DNA from: an uncultured Clostridia bacterium
Lineage (GTDB): Bacteria > Bacillota > Clostridia > TANB77 > CAG-508
NCBI GenBank assembly: GCA_947632185.1
Contig: CANROH010000009.1
Location: forward strand, 1 to 35,212
Length of the DNA stretch: 35,212 bases
Direction of reading: 5' to 3'
In this document: positions 23,730 to 32,192 of the stretch, one piece after another
Layout: the number at the start of each line of letters is the position of its first letter
How positions within the stretch are numbered: the first letter of the stretch is position 1
Notes under the pieces: generated by a model
Told to the model about the DNA's origin: nothing
Seen by the model: only the letters and a program-made list of their open reading frames with translations
The model's database searches: none
Made by a program: the position numbers and the translations under genes

Positions 23730-25175
23730 ATGATGAATTTTTTTAAAAATCTTTCTATACAGTCAAAAATAGCAATTATTGCTATACCTACTGTTGCAGT
23801 TGCTATTGGTATAGGTGTAGCTGTTTATAATAAAACAAATTATAAAGATATACAGGTTGTTAGTGCGGCTGTAAAAAATGTAGAATTGAAAGAGGAAGTA
23901 TTTCCAGAAGTAAAAGAAGAAGTTATTACTGTAGCAGTAGATAACTCTATACAAGAAAGTTTAGTTGAAAAAGAAGAACCAAAGGAAATAGAGTTTGAAG
24001 GAATAAAAGCTAAAACTCCAAAATCTAAAGTTGCTGCTCCAAAATCTAAAGATGATCCAGAAAACAATAAGAAAAAGGGCGGTGATGCTGTTTCTCAAAG
24101 TCAAGCAGAATCAATGTTTGAAAATACAGGTGTAAAATCTAGAGGTATAGATGTATCTTCTTGGCAAGGAAATATAAATTGGGCTCAGGTAAAAGCAAGT
24201 GGAGTAGATTTTGCAATTATTAGAGCTGGATTTAGAGGCTATGGAAATGGTTCAATGAATGAAGATGCTTATTTTAAGCAAAATGTTGCAAATGCAACTG
24301 CAAATGGTATAAAAGTAGGTATTTATTTTTACTCAGCAGCAGTAAATGAAACAGAAGCATTAGAAGAGGCAATGTGGGTTGTTGAAAAAATTGTAACATA
24401 TAGAATTACGTATCCAGTAGTATATGACTGTGAGGAAATTGGAGTTCCAGGACATAGAACGGCTGGAGTTAGTGGAGCTCAGGCCGCAAGTAATGCAAAT
24501 ACATTTTTAAGCTATATAAAATCAAGAGGTTATGAGCCAATGCTTTATGCAAATAAAAGTGATATAGGAAAAATGGGAAGAGGAAACTTTAGTTGTAAAT
24601 TCTGGCTTGCTCATTATACAACAGGTGGTCAGCCAACAGATTATACGGGAAGTCATCAAATGTGGCAATATACAAGTTCTGGTAGTGTTCCTGGCGTACC
24701 AGGAAGAGTAGATATGAATGTTGCATATTTCTCTTATGGTTCAGTAGCTGCTCCAATGCATACACATGATTTTTCAGAAGTAGTTAGAAATAGTAGAGTA
24801 GAGCCTACATGCTATAAAGAAGGAAAAGAAACTTTAAAATGTTCTTGTGGAGAAACTCAAGATAAAGTCCTTCCAAAAACAGAACATAAGTTAAGTAGTT
24901 GGGAAGTAAGAACAGAAGCAACAGAAGAGCAAGAAGGATTAGAGTTTAGAAAGTGTACAAATAGTGGATGTAATTATGAAGAAACAAGAAAAATTGATAA
25001 ATTAGAACCAGAAGTTATAGATCCAAAAGATAATAATAATACAAGTGAGGATACCAATACAAGTAAAGATACTGATACAAATACGAGTGAAGATACCAAT
25101 ACAAACACTAATACAGATACTAATTCATCTATAGAAAACGATAAAGAAACAGATAATAATGTGACAGAGCCATAA
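23730..25175 (+). CDS. Secreted GH25 family lysozyme with Cys-rich and Thr/Asn/Asp-rich tail
   Basis: 481 residues. It begins with a membrane anchor or signal (about 12-33), then an acidic and Lys/Pro-rich linker (PKSKVAAPKSKDD) to about 135. The GH25 domain spans about 138-335: GIDVSSWQGNINW, DFAIIRAGFRGYG, the catalytic D-x-E pair Asp233/Glu235 in VYDCEEIG, and QMWQYTSSG...GRVDMNVAY. GH25 enzymes cut the MurNAc-GlcNAc bond of peptidoglycan. After it come two related Cys-containing units (344-383 with CSCGETQ; 384-425 with CTNSGCNYEE) like the short repeats of clostridial surface proteins. The tail is low-complexity Asn/Thr/Asp and has no sortase motif. Two ATGs in a row make the start uncertain by one codon. 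Role: wall remodelling at the cell surface. Confidence 0.92.
   Translation: MMNFFKNLSIQSKIAIIAIPTVAVAIGIGVAVYNKTNYKDIQVVSAAVKNVELKEEVFPEVKEEVITVAVDNSIQESLVEKEEPKEIEFEGIKAKTPKSKVAAPKSKDDPENNKKKGGDAVSQSQAESMFENTGVKSRGIDVSSWQGNINWAQVKASGVDFAIIRAGFRGYGNGSMNEDAYFKQNVANATANGIKVGIYFYSAAVNETEALEEAMWVVEKIVTYRITYPVVYDCEEIGVPGHRTAGVSGAQAASNANTFLSYIKSRGYEPMLYANKSDIGKMGRGNFSCKFWLAHYTTGGQPTDYTGSHQMWQYTSSGSVPGVPGRVDMNVAYFSYGSVAAPMHTHDFSEVVRNSRVEPTCYKEGKETLKCSCGETQDKVLPKTEHKLSSWEVRTEATEEQEGLEFRKCTNSGCNYEETRKIDKLEPEVIDPKDNNNTSEDTNTSKDTDTNTSEDTNTNTNTDTNSSIENDKETDNNVTEP
25033..25128 (+). repeat. Degenerate repeats coding for a Thr/Asn/Asp tail
   Basis: Imperfect repeats of the type AATACAAGTGA(G/A)GATACC recur through this stretch and give NTSEDTNT-like peptides. 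Such runs change length easily. Confidence 0.6.
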
Positions 25176-25201
25176 TTAGTAAAAAGTATAGAATAAATAT
25201 T

Positions 25202-25238
25202 AAAGAGTATGATTTTTATCAAACCATACTCTTTTGTT
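25202..25238. terminator. Bidirectional intrinsic terminator
   Basis: AAAGAGTATG (25202-25211) pairs with CATACTCTTT (25225-25234) around a 13-base loop, followed by T-rich sequence. It lies between convergent genes; on the minus strand the run is only moderately T-rich. Confidence 0.85.
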
Positions 25239-25239
25239 T

Positions 25240-25665
25240 TTATAAAAATTTCTTTAATCTGTTTATATTATTTTCTTGAAGTCGAATAAAACCGTTTAGT
25301 ATATCTTTTACACTTTGTGTTGCTTCAGGACTTTGATTCAATAATTTAAAGCCTTTTATAACACCCATATCATATCCTTGAATTAATAATTCTGACAATT
25401 TGGTGTTTGAACTATCATTTATTGTGTTCATTTGTATTCCTGTCCACCCCATAACTTTTTGAGCCATAGGAGTATCATCTGGAATTTCACCAATTTGTGC
25501 AAAAGCTTCATTTACTTTATCTAATGTAGTTTGATAAGTATTATATTGAGTACTTAATTCATCTTTAAATTCGTTATCAGAACTTTTTTTGGCAACTTCT
25601 TCTAATGAAGACATTCCCATCGTAACTCCTTTATGAATCTCGTTTAGTATTGTTAAATCATCCAT
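25240..25665 (-). CDS. Ferritin-like four-helix protein (DUF2383-like)
   Basis: 141 residues from the ATG at 25665; the earlier in-frame ATG at 25680 overlaps the GGAGG ribosome site and is therefore rejected. The product is helical: MDDLTILNEIHKGVTMGM, EFKDELSTQYNTYQTTL, MGWTGIQMNTINDSSNTKLSELL, and SVKDILNGFIRLQENNINRL form four likely helices. It resembles the small ferritin-like bundle proteins common in Clostridia, where helices pack around acidic and His residues, but metal ligands cannot be assigned with confidence. It is a single gene, convergent with the lysozyme and divergent from addA. Possible stress or spore-related function is speculation. Confidence 0.65.
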   Translation of the reverse strand: MDDLTILNEIHKGVTMGMSSLEEVAKKSSDNEFKDELSTQYNTYQTTLDKVNEAFAQIGEIPDDTPMAQKVMGWTGIQMNTINDSSNTKLSELLIQGYDMGVIKGFKLLNQSPEATQSVKDILNGFIRLQENNINRLKKFL

Positions 25666-25852
25666 ATAAAAAACCTCCATTCATTTTAAAATTATTATTT
25701 ACATATATTGGTTTTATATTCAAAAACTAGAATATTTTACTTTTTTATGTTATAGTTATAATGTAAATAAAGAAAAAATTAGTATATATTTAAAGTTTTA
25801 TAGAATACGAATTATATGAAACTTAGTAAATAAAAGGTTAGGAGTAATATTA

Positions 25853-28800
25853 GTGGATTGGACAAACGAACAAAAAGATGCAATATATAAAAAAGGTTCT
25901 AATATACTAGTTGCAGCTGCAGCTGGTAGTGGAAAAACTGCAGTTTTAGTAGAAAGAATTATTCAGAAAATAATAAATGATGGTGTTGATATTGATAAAC
26001 TTTTAGTTGTTACATTTACAAATGCAGCGGCTTCTGAAATGAGAGAAAGAATATTAGAAGCAATATATAGAAAAATTGATGAAGATCCAGATAATGAAAA
26101 TTTGCAAAAGCAGATTATATTACTTGGAAAATCTAATATTTGTACAATACACTCATTTTGTTTGGATGTAATAAAAAATAATTTTTTTGAAATAGATTTA
26201 TCTGCAAATTTTAGAATAGGAACAGAAGAGGAAATTGAACTTTTAAAACAGGAAGTTTTAGAGGACTTTTTTGAAGAACTTTATGAGGATGATGATAAAA
26301 ATTTTGCAAAACTAGTTGATACATATACTGGCTATAAAGGAGATGAACCACTAAAAGAGATTGTTTTAAAAATTCATAGATTTATGCAAAGTGCACCATT
26401 TCCAAATGAATGGTTAACAAGTAAAATTGCAATGTTTGAGCAAAATAATGAAGTAGATTTTTCAAAGAGTGTGTGGGGAAAAATTTTATTAAAAAATCTT
26501 AAAGAAGAGATTATAGATGGAATTAATAGTTTAAAACTTGTTAGAAATAAGTTAGAAAAGTATTCTGAATTGGAAAAATATAAAATAACAATCGAATCAG
26601 ATATTGAAATTTTAAAAGAACTTTATGATGCTACTGAACAATCTTGGGATAATGCGTATATGATTGCAAAAAATATGAAATTTAAATCTTGGCCAATAGA
26701 TAAAAAAATTGAAATGGAAATAAAGGATGAAGCTAAGAACTCAAGAGATATAGTAAAAAATAAACTTATGAAAATTATAAAAAATATTCTTGTATATGAC
26801 TCTAATAGTGCATACAATGATATTTATTCTATGTATGAAATTTTAAGTATTTTAAAAGATGTAATTATAAAATTTGATTCTAAGTTTCAAAATAAAAAAA
26901 GAGAAAGAAATATAATAGATTTTAACGATATTGAACATTATGCTTTAAATATATTGGTAAAAAAAGACGAGAGTGGTAAATATGTTCCTACTGATGTTGC
27001 AAAAAAATATCAAGAAAAATTTGAAGAAATTGCTATAGATGAATATCAAGATAGTAATCAAGTTCAAGAATATATTTTAAATTCTGTGTCTCGTAACAAT
27101 AATTTATTTATGGTAGGAGATGTAAAACAAAGTATTTATAAATTCCGTCAAGCATGTCCAGAATTATTTTTAGACAAGTATGAAAGATATAGCTTAGATG
27201 GAAACAGCAATGGATTAAAAATACAATTGTTTAAGAATTTTAGAAGTAGACAAAATGTTTTAAATATTACTAATAATATTTTTAAAACTATTATGAGTAA
27301 AACATTAGGAGATATAGATTATAGTGAAGAAGAATATTTAAATTTGGGTGCAGATTATGAAGAAAGTCACGAAAATATTTTAGATATTGCTGAACTCGAT
27401 ATAATAGATTTAAAAGAAGATAATGGAATTTTGCAAGAAACTGAAAGTCACGAAAGTGAAGAAGAAAATAATAGTCAAGAAAACAATGAAATAGAATATG
27501 ATGAAAACGTTAGAATGCTTGAAAAGGATGAGATAGAAGCACAATTTGTAGCAAGAAGAATACAAGAAATTATATCATCTAAAGTTCAAATAAAGGACAA
27601 AAATGTAGGATATAGAGATGTAACTTATAAAGATATTGTAATTTTACTTCGTTCAACTTCCAAAATAGCTCCAATATATGAAAAAACGTTAATAAAAAAT
27701 AATATACCAGTTTTTTCAGATAGTTCTAATGAATATTTAGATACTATAGAAATTCAAACTATAATTAATGTGTTAAAAATATTAGATAATCCAATTGATG
27801 ATATTAGTCTAGTGTCAGTACTTCGCTCAGAAATTGGAGGATTTACAGATAATGAAATAGTAGAAATTAGATTATGTAACAGAGAATCAACTTTTTATGA
27901 AAGTATTCTTACTGCAAAAGAAAAACTTACTGGAAATTTAAAAGAAAAAGTTATAAAATTTCTAGATATTATAGATACATGGAGAAAAGAAAGTGACTAC
28001 TTATCTTTAGCAGAATTAATTTGGAAAATTTATTTAGATACTGGATATTATAATTATGTTGGACTTATGCCAAATGGACTTTTAAGGCAAGCAAATTTAA
28101 AAATGTTATTTGAAAGAGCAAAAGAATATGAAAAAACTAGCTTTAAAGGATTGTTCAATTTTATAATGTTTGTAGAAAGATTAAGAAATGCTAATAATGA
28201 TATGGCTTCTGCAAAAATTATAGGAGAAAATGAAAATGTAGTTAGAATAATGAGTATTCATAAAAGTAAAGGATTAGAATTTCCAATTGTATTTTTATCA
28301 GGAACATCTAAAAAAATAAATCTTCAAGATTTAAATTCTAATTTATTATTACATCAAGATTTGGGAATAGGACCTCAGTATATAAATTATGAAAAAATGG
28401 TAGAATACTCTACTTCTGCGAAAGATGCTATAAAAATTGTATCTAAAGAAGAAGCAATTTCTGAAGAAATGAGAGTATTATACGTAGCTTTAACTAGAGC
28501 AAAGGAAAAACTTATAATTACAGGTACTTTAAAAGATTATGATAAAGATATAGAAAAGAAAAAGGAACTTTTAAAAGTATATATTTCTAAATCTGGTAAA
28601 ATAAGTCCAATACTATTAAAAAAATATACTTGTTATTTAGATTGGATATTGCTTGTCATATTATCTGGCAATCTTGAAAATTTAATTAGTGTAAATAAAT
28701 ATATTAAAAATGATATTAATCCAAAAGAAATATCAAATAAATCAGAGATAAGAGAATTTGATTTCAAAAAAGAAATAGATTATCAAAAATATGATAAAGA

Positions 28801-29485
28801 ATTTAATTGGAAATATAATGAAGAAATATCAACAAAATTGCCTATAAAAAGTACAGTTAGTAAAATTAAAGAAATGCAAAATGATGGAAGTGTCGATTTG
28901 GAAAATTTATATAGTAAAGATATTGGAATTGCGCAAATTGATACAAATTTTATGGGAGAAGAAAAAATAACATCAGCAAGAAAAGGAACTTTAATGCATT
29001 CATTTATGCAGAAATTAAATTTTAGAGAAGATTATTCAATAGAAAAATTAGAAAACTTAAGACAAGATTTAATTTTTAAAAATATTATAACAGAAGAAGA
29101 AAGTAAATTTATTAATTTACAAAAAGTGGAAAAGTTTTTAAAATCTGATATAGCAAAAAAAATAAAATCATCTAAAATAGTTGAAAAAGAAAAGGCGTTT
29201 TGCATGAAAATACCAGCAAAAGAAATATTTGAAGAAGCCAAAGATCAAACTATTTTAGTACAGGGAATAATTGATTTATATGCAATAAATGAAAAAGATG
29301 AAATTTTGTTGTTAGATTACAAAACCGATTATATAGAAGATGGGAATGAAAAAATTCTTGTAGATAGGTATTATAGGCAATTAAAAATATATAAAGAAGC
29401 ATTGGAAGAGGCACTTGATAAAAAAGTAGTAGAAACTTATATCTATTCACTATATTTAAATAAAGAAATAAAAATTAGTTTATAG
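25853..29485 (+). CDS. addA: ATP-dependent helicase/nuclease subunit A
   Basis: 1210 residues from a GTG start with GGAG 8 bases upstream. AddA is the UvrD-like motor and 3'-strand nuclease of the AddAB complex, which resects double-strand breaks to a Chi site for recombination. Visible: Walker A AAAAGSGKTAVLVERI (21-36), motif Ia VTFTNAAASEMRERI, Walker B IAIDEYQDSN, GDVKQSIYKFR (motif III), IMSIHKSKGLEFPIV (motif V), VLYVALTRAKEKL (motif VI), and the C-terminal RecB-type nuclease with GTLMHSFMQ, Asp1141 (QGIID), and Asp1155/Lys1157 (LLDYKTDY). An acidic insert lies near residues 520-550. addB, normally just upstream, is absent. The only TAG stop in the window ends this gene. Confidence 0.97.
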   Translation: MDWTNEQKDAIYKKGSNILVAAAAGSGKTAVLVERIIQKIINDGVDIDKLLVVTFTNAAASEMRERILEAIYRKIDEDPDNENLQKQIILLGKSNICTIHSFCLDVIKNNFFEIDLSANFRIGTEEEIELLKQEVLEDFFEELYEDDDKNFAKLVDTYTGYKGDEPLKEIVLKIHRFMQSAPFPNEWLTSKIAMFEQNNEVDFSKSVWGKILLKNLKEEIIDGINSLKLVRNKLEKYSELEKYKITIESDIEILKELYDATEQSWDNAYMIAKNMKFKSWPIDKKIEMEIKDEAKNSRDIVKNKLMKIIKNILVYDSNSAYNDIYSMYEILSILKDVIIKFDSKFQNKKRERNIIDFNDIEHYALNILVKKDESGKYVPTDVAKKYQEKFEEIAIDEYQDSNQVQEYILNSVSRNNNLFMVGDVKQSIYKFRQACPELFLDKYERYSLDGNSNGLKIQLFKNFRSRQNVLNITNNIFKTIMSKTLGDIDYSEEEYLNLGADYEESHENILDIAELDIIDLKEDNGILQETESHESEEENNSQENNEIEYDENVRMLEKDEIEAQFVARRIQEIISSKVQIKDKNVGYRDVTYKDIVILLRSTSKIAPIYEKTLIKNNIPVFSDSSNEYLDTIEIQTIINVLKILDNPIDDISLVSVLRSEIGGFTDNEIVEIRLCNRESTFYESILTAKEKLTGNLKEKVIKFLDIIDTWRKESDYLSLAELIWKIYLDTGYYNYVGLMPNGLLRQANLKMLFERAKEYEKTSFKGLFNFIMFVERLRNANNDMASAKIIGENENVVRIMSIHKSKGLEFPIVFLSGTSKKINLQDLNSNLLLHQDLGIGPQYINYEKMVEYSTSAKDAIKIVSKEEAISEEMRVLYVALTRAKEKLIITGTLKDYDKDIEKKKELLKVYISKSGKISPILLKKYTCYLDWILLVILSGNLENLISVNKYIKNDINPKEISNKSEIREFDFKKEIDYQKYDKEFNWKYNEEISTKLPIKSTVSKIKEMQNDGSVDLENLYSKDIGIAQIDTNFMGEEKITSARKGTLMHSFMQKLNFREDYSIEKLENLRQDLIFKNIITEEESKFINLQKVEKFLKSDIAKKIKSSKIVEKEKAFCMKIPAKEIFEEAKDQTILVQGIIDLYAINEKDEILLLDYKTDYIEDGNEKILVDRYYRQLKIYKEALEEALDKKVVETYIYSLYLNKEIKISL

Positions 29486-29492
29486 GTAAATA

Positions 29493-29521
29493 TTTACAAA
29501 ATTAATCTTTAAGTGTATAAT
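29493..29521 (+). promoter_or_regulatory. Sigma-A-like promoter of the 29560 gene
   Basis: TTTACA (29493-29498), a 17-base spacer and TATAAT (29516-29521), 38 bases before the start codon. Confidence 0.65.
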
Positions 29522-29559
29522 ATATTTGTTGAAATATGTGAATTAAAGGGGAAAATAAC

Positions 29560-30216
29560 ATGGAAAGAATGAGAACATTTCTTTTATATGCATTAGGAAT
29601 AGTTGGTTTTATATTTCTATCATATATTTTAGAAGATGGTCTAATTATTGGTACATATAAGCAAATAAGTGAAGTTTCAAATCCTGTTTCATCAGATTCA
29701 ATTAATATATCTGATGTTTCTGGTAGAGCTTCATATGTTAGCGGATATATGGATTTTAAATTAACTAATACTTCAAATAAGAGTCCTTCAGAGTATGTAA
29801 AGATAGAATTATTTAGCAAACAAGGTTTACAAGCTGCTACTAAATATGTTCAAATAGAAGACTTAGATCCTGGTAATACAAAAGAATATCAAGTTAAATT
29901 TAAAGCAAATGATATTAAAGGTTATAGATTATCTATTGTAAATCAAGCACCAGATAAAAGTAATATTTTAAACCTTTTCGGATTTGAAATTGATTTAACA
30001 AATGTATTTGGAATGGATTTATCAAATGCAACGATTTTCGGAGTTAAATTATCTGAAATCTTTAACTTTGATAATTTAAAAACTGCAGGAGGAAATGCAT
30101 GGTCTTGGACCGTAAATTTCTTAGGATCTATACCTTGGTGGGGATATGTAATTGGTGGAGGAATAGTGTTATGGTTTATGCCATTAAGATACCTATTTGG
30201 AATATTCCCAATTTAA
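29560..30216 (+). CDS. Two-TM protein with FxLYD-like extracellular domain
   Basis: 218 residues with an AAAGGGG site. A first TM segment (about 7-30) and a second one at the end (about 193-215, PWWGYVIGGGIVLWFMPLRY) flank an outside region. Residues about 50-130 resemble an FxLYD domain: SGRASYVSGYMDFKLTNTSN, KIELFSKQGLQAATKYVQI, DLDPGNTKEYQVKF. A hydrophobic stretch (NILNLFGFEIDLTNVFGMDL) with a repeated IFGVKLSEIFNFD-like pattern follows. It has its own promoter and terminator and so is monocistronic. The function is unknown. Confidence 0.7.
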   Translation: MERMRTFLLYALGIVGFIFLSYILEDGLIIGTYKQISEVSNPVSSDSINISDVSGRASYVSGYMDFKLTNTSNKSPSEYVKIELFSKQGLQAATKYVQIEDLDPGNTKEYQVKFKANDIKGYRLSIVNQAPDKSNILNLFGFEIDLTNVFGMDLSNATIFGVKLSEIFNFDNLKTAGGNAWSWTVNFLGSIPWWGYVIGGGIVLWFMPLRYLFGIFPI

Positions 30217-30250
30217 TAGTAAATTAATATATAATATTATGTGTAATATT

Positions 30251-30302
30251 AAAAAAAACTCAAATTATTAGATGAAAATATTTATTAATTTGAGGTTTTT
30301 TA
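30251..30302 (+). terminator. Intrinsic terminator
   Basis: CTCAAATTA (30259-30267) pairs with TAATTTGAG (30286-30294); A residues precede the stem and GTTTTTTT follows. It ends the 29560 transcript. Confidence 0.8.
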
Positions 30303-30317
30303 TATTAAAAGATTTTC

Positions 30318-30346
30318 TTGATAAAAGAGATTAATTAATATATAAT
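30318..30346 (+). promoter_or_regulatory. Sigma-A-like promoter of the transketolase operon
   Basis: TTGATA (30318-30323), a 17-base spacer and TATAAT (30341-30346), 33 bases before the start codon. Confidence 0.75.
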
Positions 30347-30379
30347 ATTTATGTATAAAAAGGTTTAAGGAGAATTTTT

Positions 30380-31204
30380 ATGTTAAATCAAATTGAATTA
30401 GATAATTTACAAAAAATATCTAAAACTATAAGAAAAAATATAGTGGAAATGATATATCATGCAGCATCCGGCCATCCAGGAGGATCACTATCAATAGTTG
30501 ATATTTTAACTGTACTATATTTTAAAGAATTAAGAATTGATGTAAATAATTATAAAGATGAAAATAGAGATAGATTAGTATTGTCAAAAGGTCACTGCTC
30601 ACCTGCACTATATGCTGTTTTAGCTGAAAAAGGATTTATTCCCAAAGAAGATTTAAAAACATTTAGAAAAATTGATAGTTATTTGCAAGGACATCCTGAT
30701 ATGAGAAAAATTCCGGGAGTAGATATGACATCTGGTTCATTAGGACAGGGATTATCCGTTTCAAACGGAATGGCTTTAGCTGCTAAACTTGATAAAAAAG
30801 ATTACAGAATATATTGTATAATGGGTGATGGAGAAATAGAAGAAGGTCAAGTATGGGAAGCTGCAATGTCATCAAGCCATTATAAGTTAGATAATGTTTG
30901 TGTTATTGTGGATAATAATAATTTACAGATAGATGGAAAGATAGAAGAAGTTATGAATCCATATCCTATAGATAAAAAATTTGAAAGTTTTGGTTTTAAA
31001 ACTATTGTAATTAATGGGCATGATTTTAATGAAATATTAGATGCACTTGAAATTGCAAAACAAACTAAAGGCAGACCAACAGCTATAATAGCTAAAACAA
31101 TAAAAGGAAAAGGTATTTCTTATATGGAAAATCAAGTTGGATGGCATGGAAAAGCACCAAATGAAGATGAGTACAATTTAGCGATTTCAGAATTAGTAGA
31201 TTAA
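30380..31204 (+). CDS. Transketolase, N-terminal (ThDP-binding) subunit
   Basis: 274 residues, the usual length of the N-terminal half of split transketolases. With the next gene it moves two-carbon units between sugar phosphates in the non-oxidative pentose phosphate pathway. Visible: SGHPGGSLS (30-38), SKGHCSPALYA (69-79), DMTSGSLGQGLS (115-126), and the ThDP/metal motif from GDGEIEEGQVWE (149-160) to DNNNLQ (178-183). AAGGAG lies before ATG. Splitting is common in Clostridia and Archaea. It is 50 bases before the C-terminal subunit. Confidence 0.96.
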   Translation: MLNQIELDNLQKISKTIRKNIVEMIYHAASGHPGGSLSIVDILTVLYFKELRIDVNNYKDENRDRLVLSKGHCSPALYAVLAEKGFIPKEDLKTFRKIDSYLQGHPDMRKIPGVDMTSGSLGQGLSVSNGMALAAKLDKKDYRIYCIMGDGEIEEGQVWEAAMSSSHYKLDNVCVIVDNNNLQIDGKIEEVMNPYPIDKKFESFGFKTIVINGHDFNEILDALEIAKQTKGRPTAIIAKTIKGKGISYMENQVGWHGKAPNEDEYNLAISELVD

Positions 31205-31254
31205 GAATTAGTAAATTAAAATAATAATTCGTGAAATATGTTTTGGAGGGATTT

Positions 31255-32190
31255 ATGGATATCAATAATAAGAAAGCTACGAGGCAAAGCTATGGAGAAG
31301 CTTTAGTAGAACTTGGAAAGAAAAATAATGATATAGTAGTATTAGATGCGGATTTAGCTAATGCTACTAAAACAAATTTGTTTCAAAAAGAATTCCCAGA
31401 AAGATTTTTTGATATGGGAATTTCAGAACAAGATATGCTAGCAACAGCTGCTGGTTTAGCTACATGTGGAAAGATACCTTTTGCAAGTACATTTGCTGTT
31501 TTTGCAACAGGAAGAGCATATGATCAGATTAGGAATAGCATATGTTATCCAAATTTAAATGTGAAAATATGTGCAACGCATTCAGGAATAACAGTTGGAG
31601 AAGATGGGGCAACACACCAAATGCTAGAAGATATTAATTTGATGAGAGGGCTTCCAAATATGACAGTTATTTCTCCTGCTGATGATTTTGAAGCTAAGTG
31701 GGCTGTAAAAAAAGCTACAGAAATTAATGGACCTGTATATATTAGGTTTGGAAGAGCTTCAACTCCTATTATATATAATGAAAATACAGAATTTGAGCTC
31801 GGAAAAGCAATCCAATTTGGAGAAGGAAGAAAGGCTACTGTTTTTGCAACAGGAATAATGGTAGCAGAAGCACTTAAAGCTAAAGAAGAATTAGAGAAAG
31901 AAAATATATATATAAGAGTTATAGATATTCATACTATAAAACCAATTGATAAAGAAATGATAATAAAATGTGCCAAAGAAACTGAAAAGTTAATTTCAAT
32001 TGAAGAACATAGTATAATTGGCGGATTAGGAACAGCTATTGCAGAAGTTTTAGTAGAAAATTATCCAGCAAATTTAACGAGAATGGGTATAAAAGATTGT
32101 TTTGGAAAATCAGGAAGTGCCAGTGAATTATTAAAGTACTTTGGACTTACAAGCAAAGAAATTATCGAAGAAGTAAATAGGAGAAAATAA
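31255..32190 (+). CDS. Transketolase, C-terminal subunit
   Basis: 311 residues from ATG 31255, chosen for GGAGGG 4-5 bases upstream; an in-frame GTG at 31231 precedes this site and is unlikely. It carries the pyrimidine-binding domain with the catalytic Glu58 (DMGISEQDML), HSGITVGEDGATHQMLEDI, RGLPNMTVISPAD, and the C-terminal domain with VIDIHTIKPID and EEHSIIGGLGTAIAE. It pairs with the N-terminal subunit encoded just upstream to form the active site at the interface. The stop is two bases before the ATG of the next gene, so the large surface protein is translated from the same message. Confidence 0.96.
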   Translation: MDINNKKATRQSYGEALVELGKKNNDIVVLDADLANATKTNLFQKEFPERFFDMGISEQDMLATAAGLATCGKIPFASTFAVFATGRAYDQIRNSICYPNLNVKICATHSGITVGEDGATHQMLEDINLMRGLPNMTVISPADDFEAKWAVKKATEINGPVYIRFGRASTPIIYNENTEFELGKAIQFGEGRKATVFATGIMVAEALKAKEELEKENIYIRVIDIHTIKPIDKEMIIKCAKETEKLISIEEHSIIGGLGTAIAEVLVENYPANLTRMGIKDCFGKSGSASELLKYFGLTSKEIIEEVNRRK

Positions 32191-32192
32191 TT

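Noticed and set aside
24974..25222. Antisense frame rich in Val/Ser/Leu
   Set aside because: It is the reverse reading of the Thr/Asn/Asp repeat tail of the lysozyme gene and includes terminator sequence.
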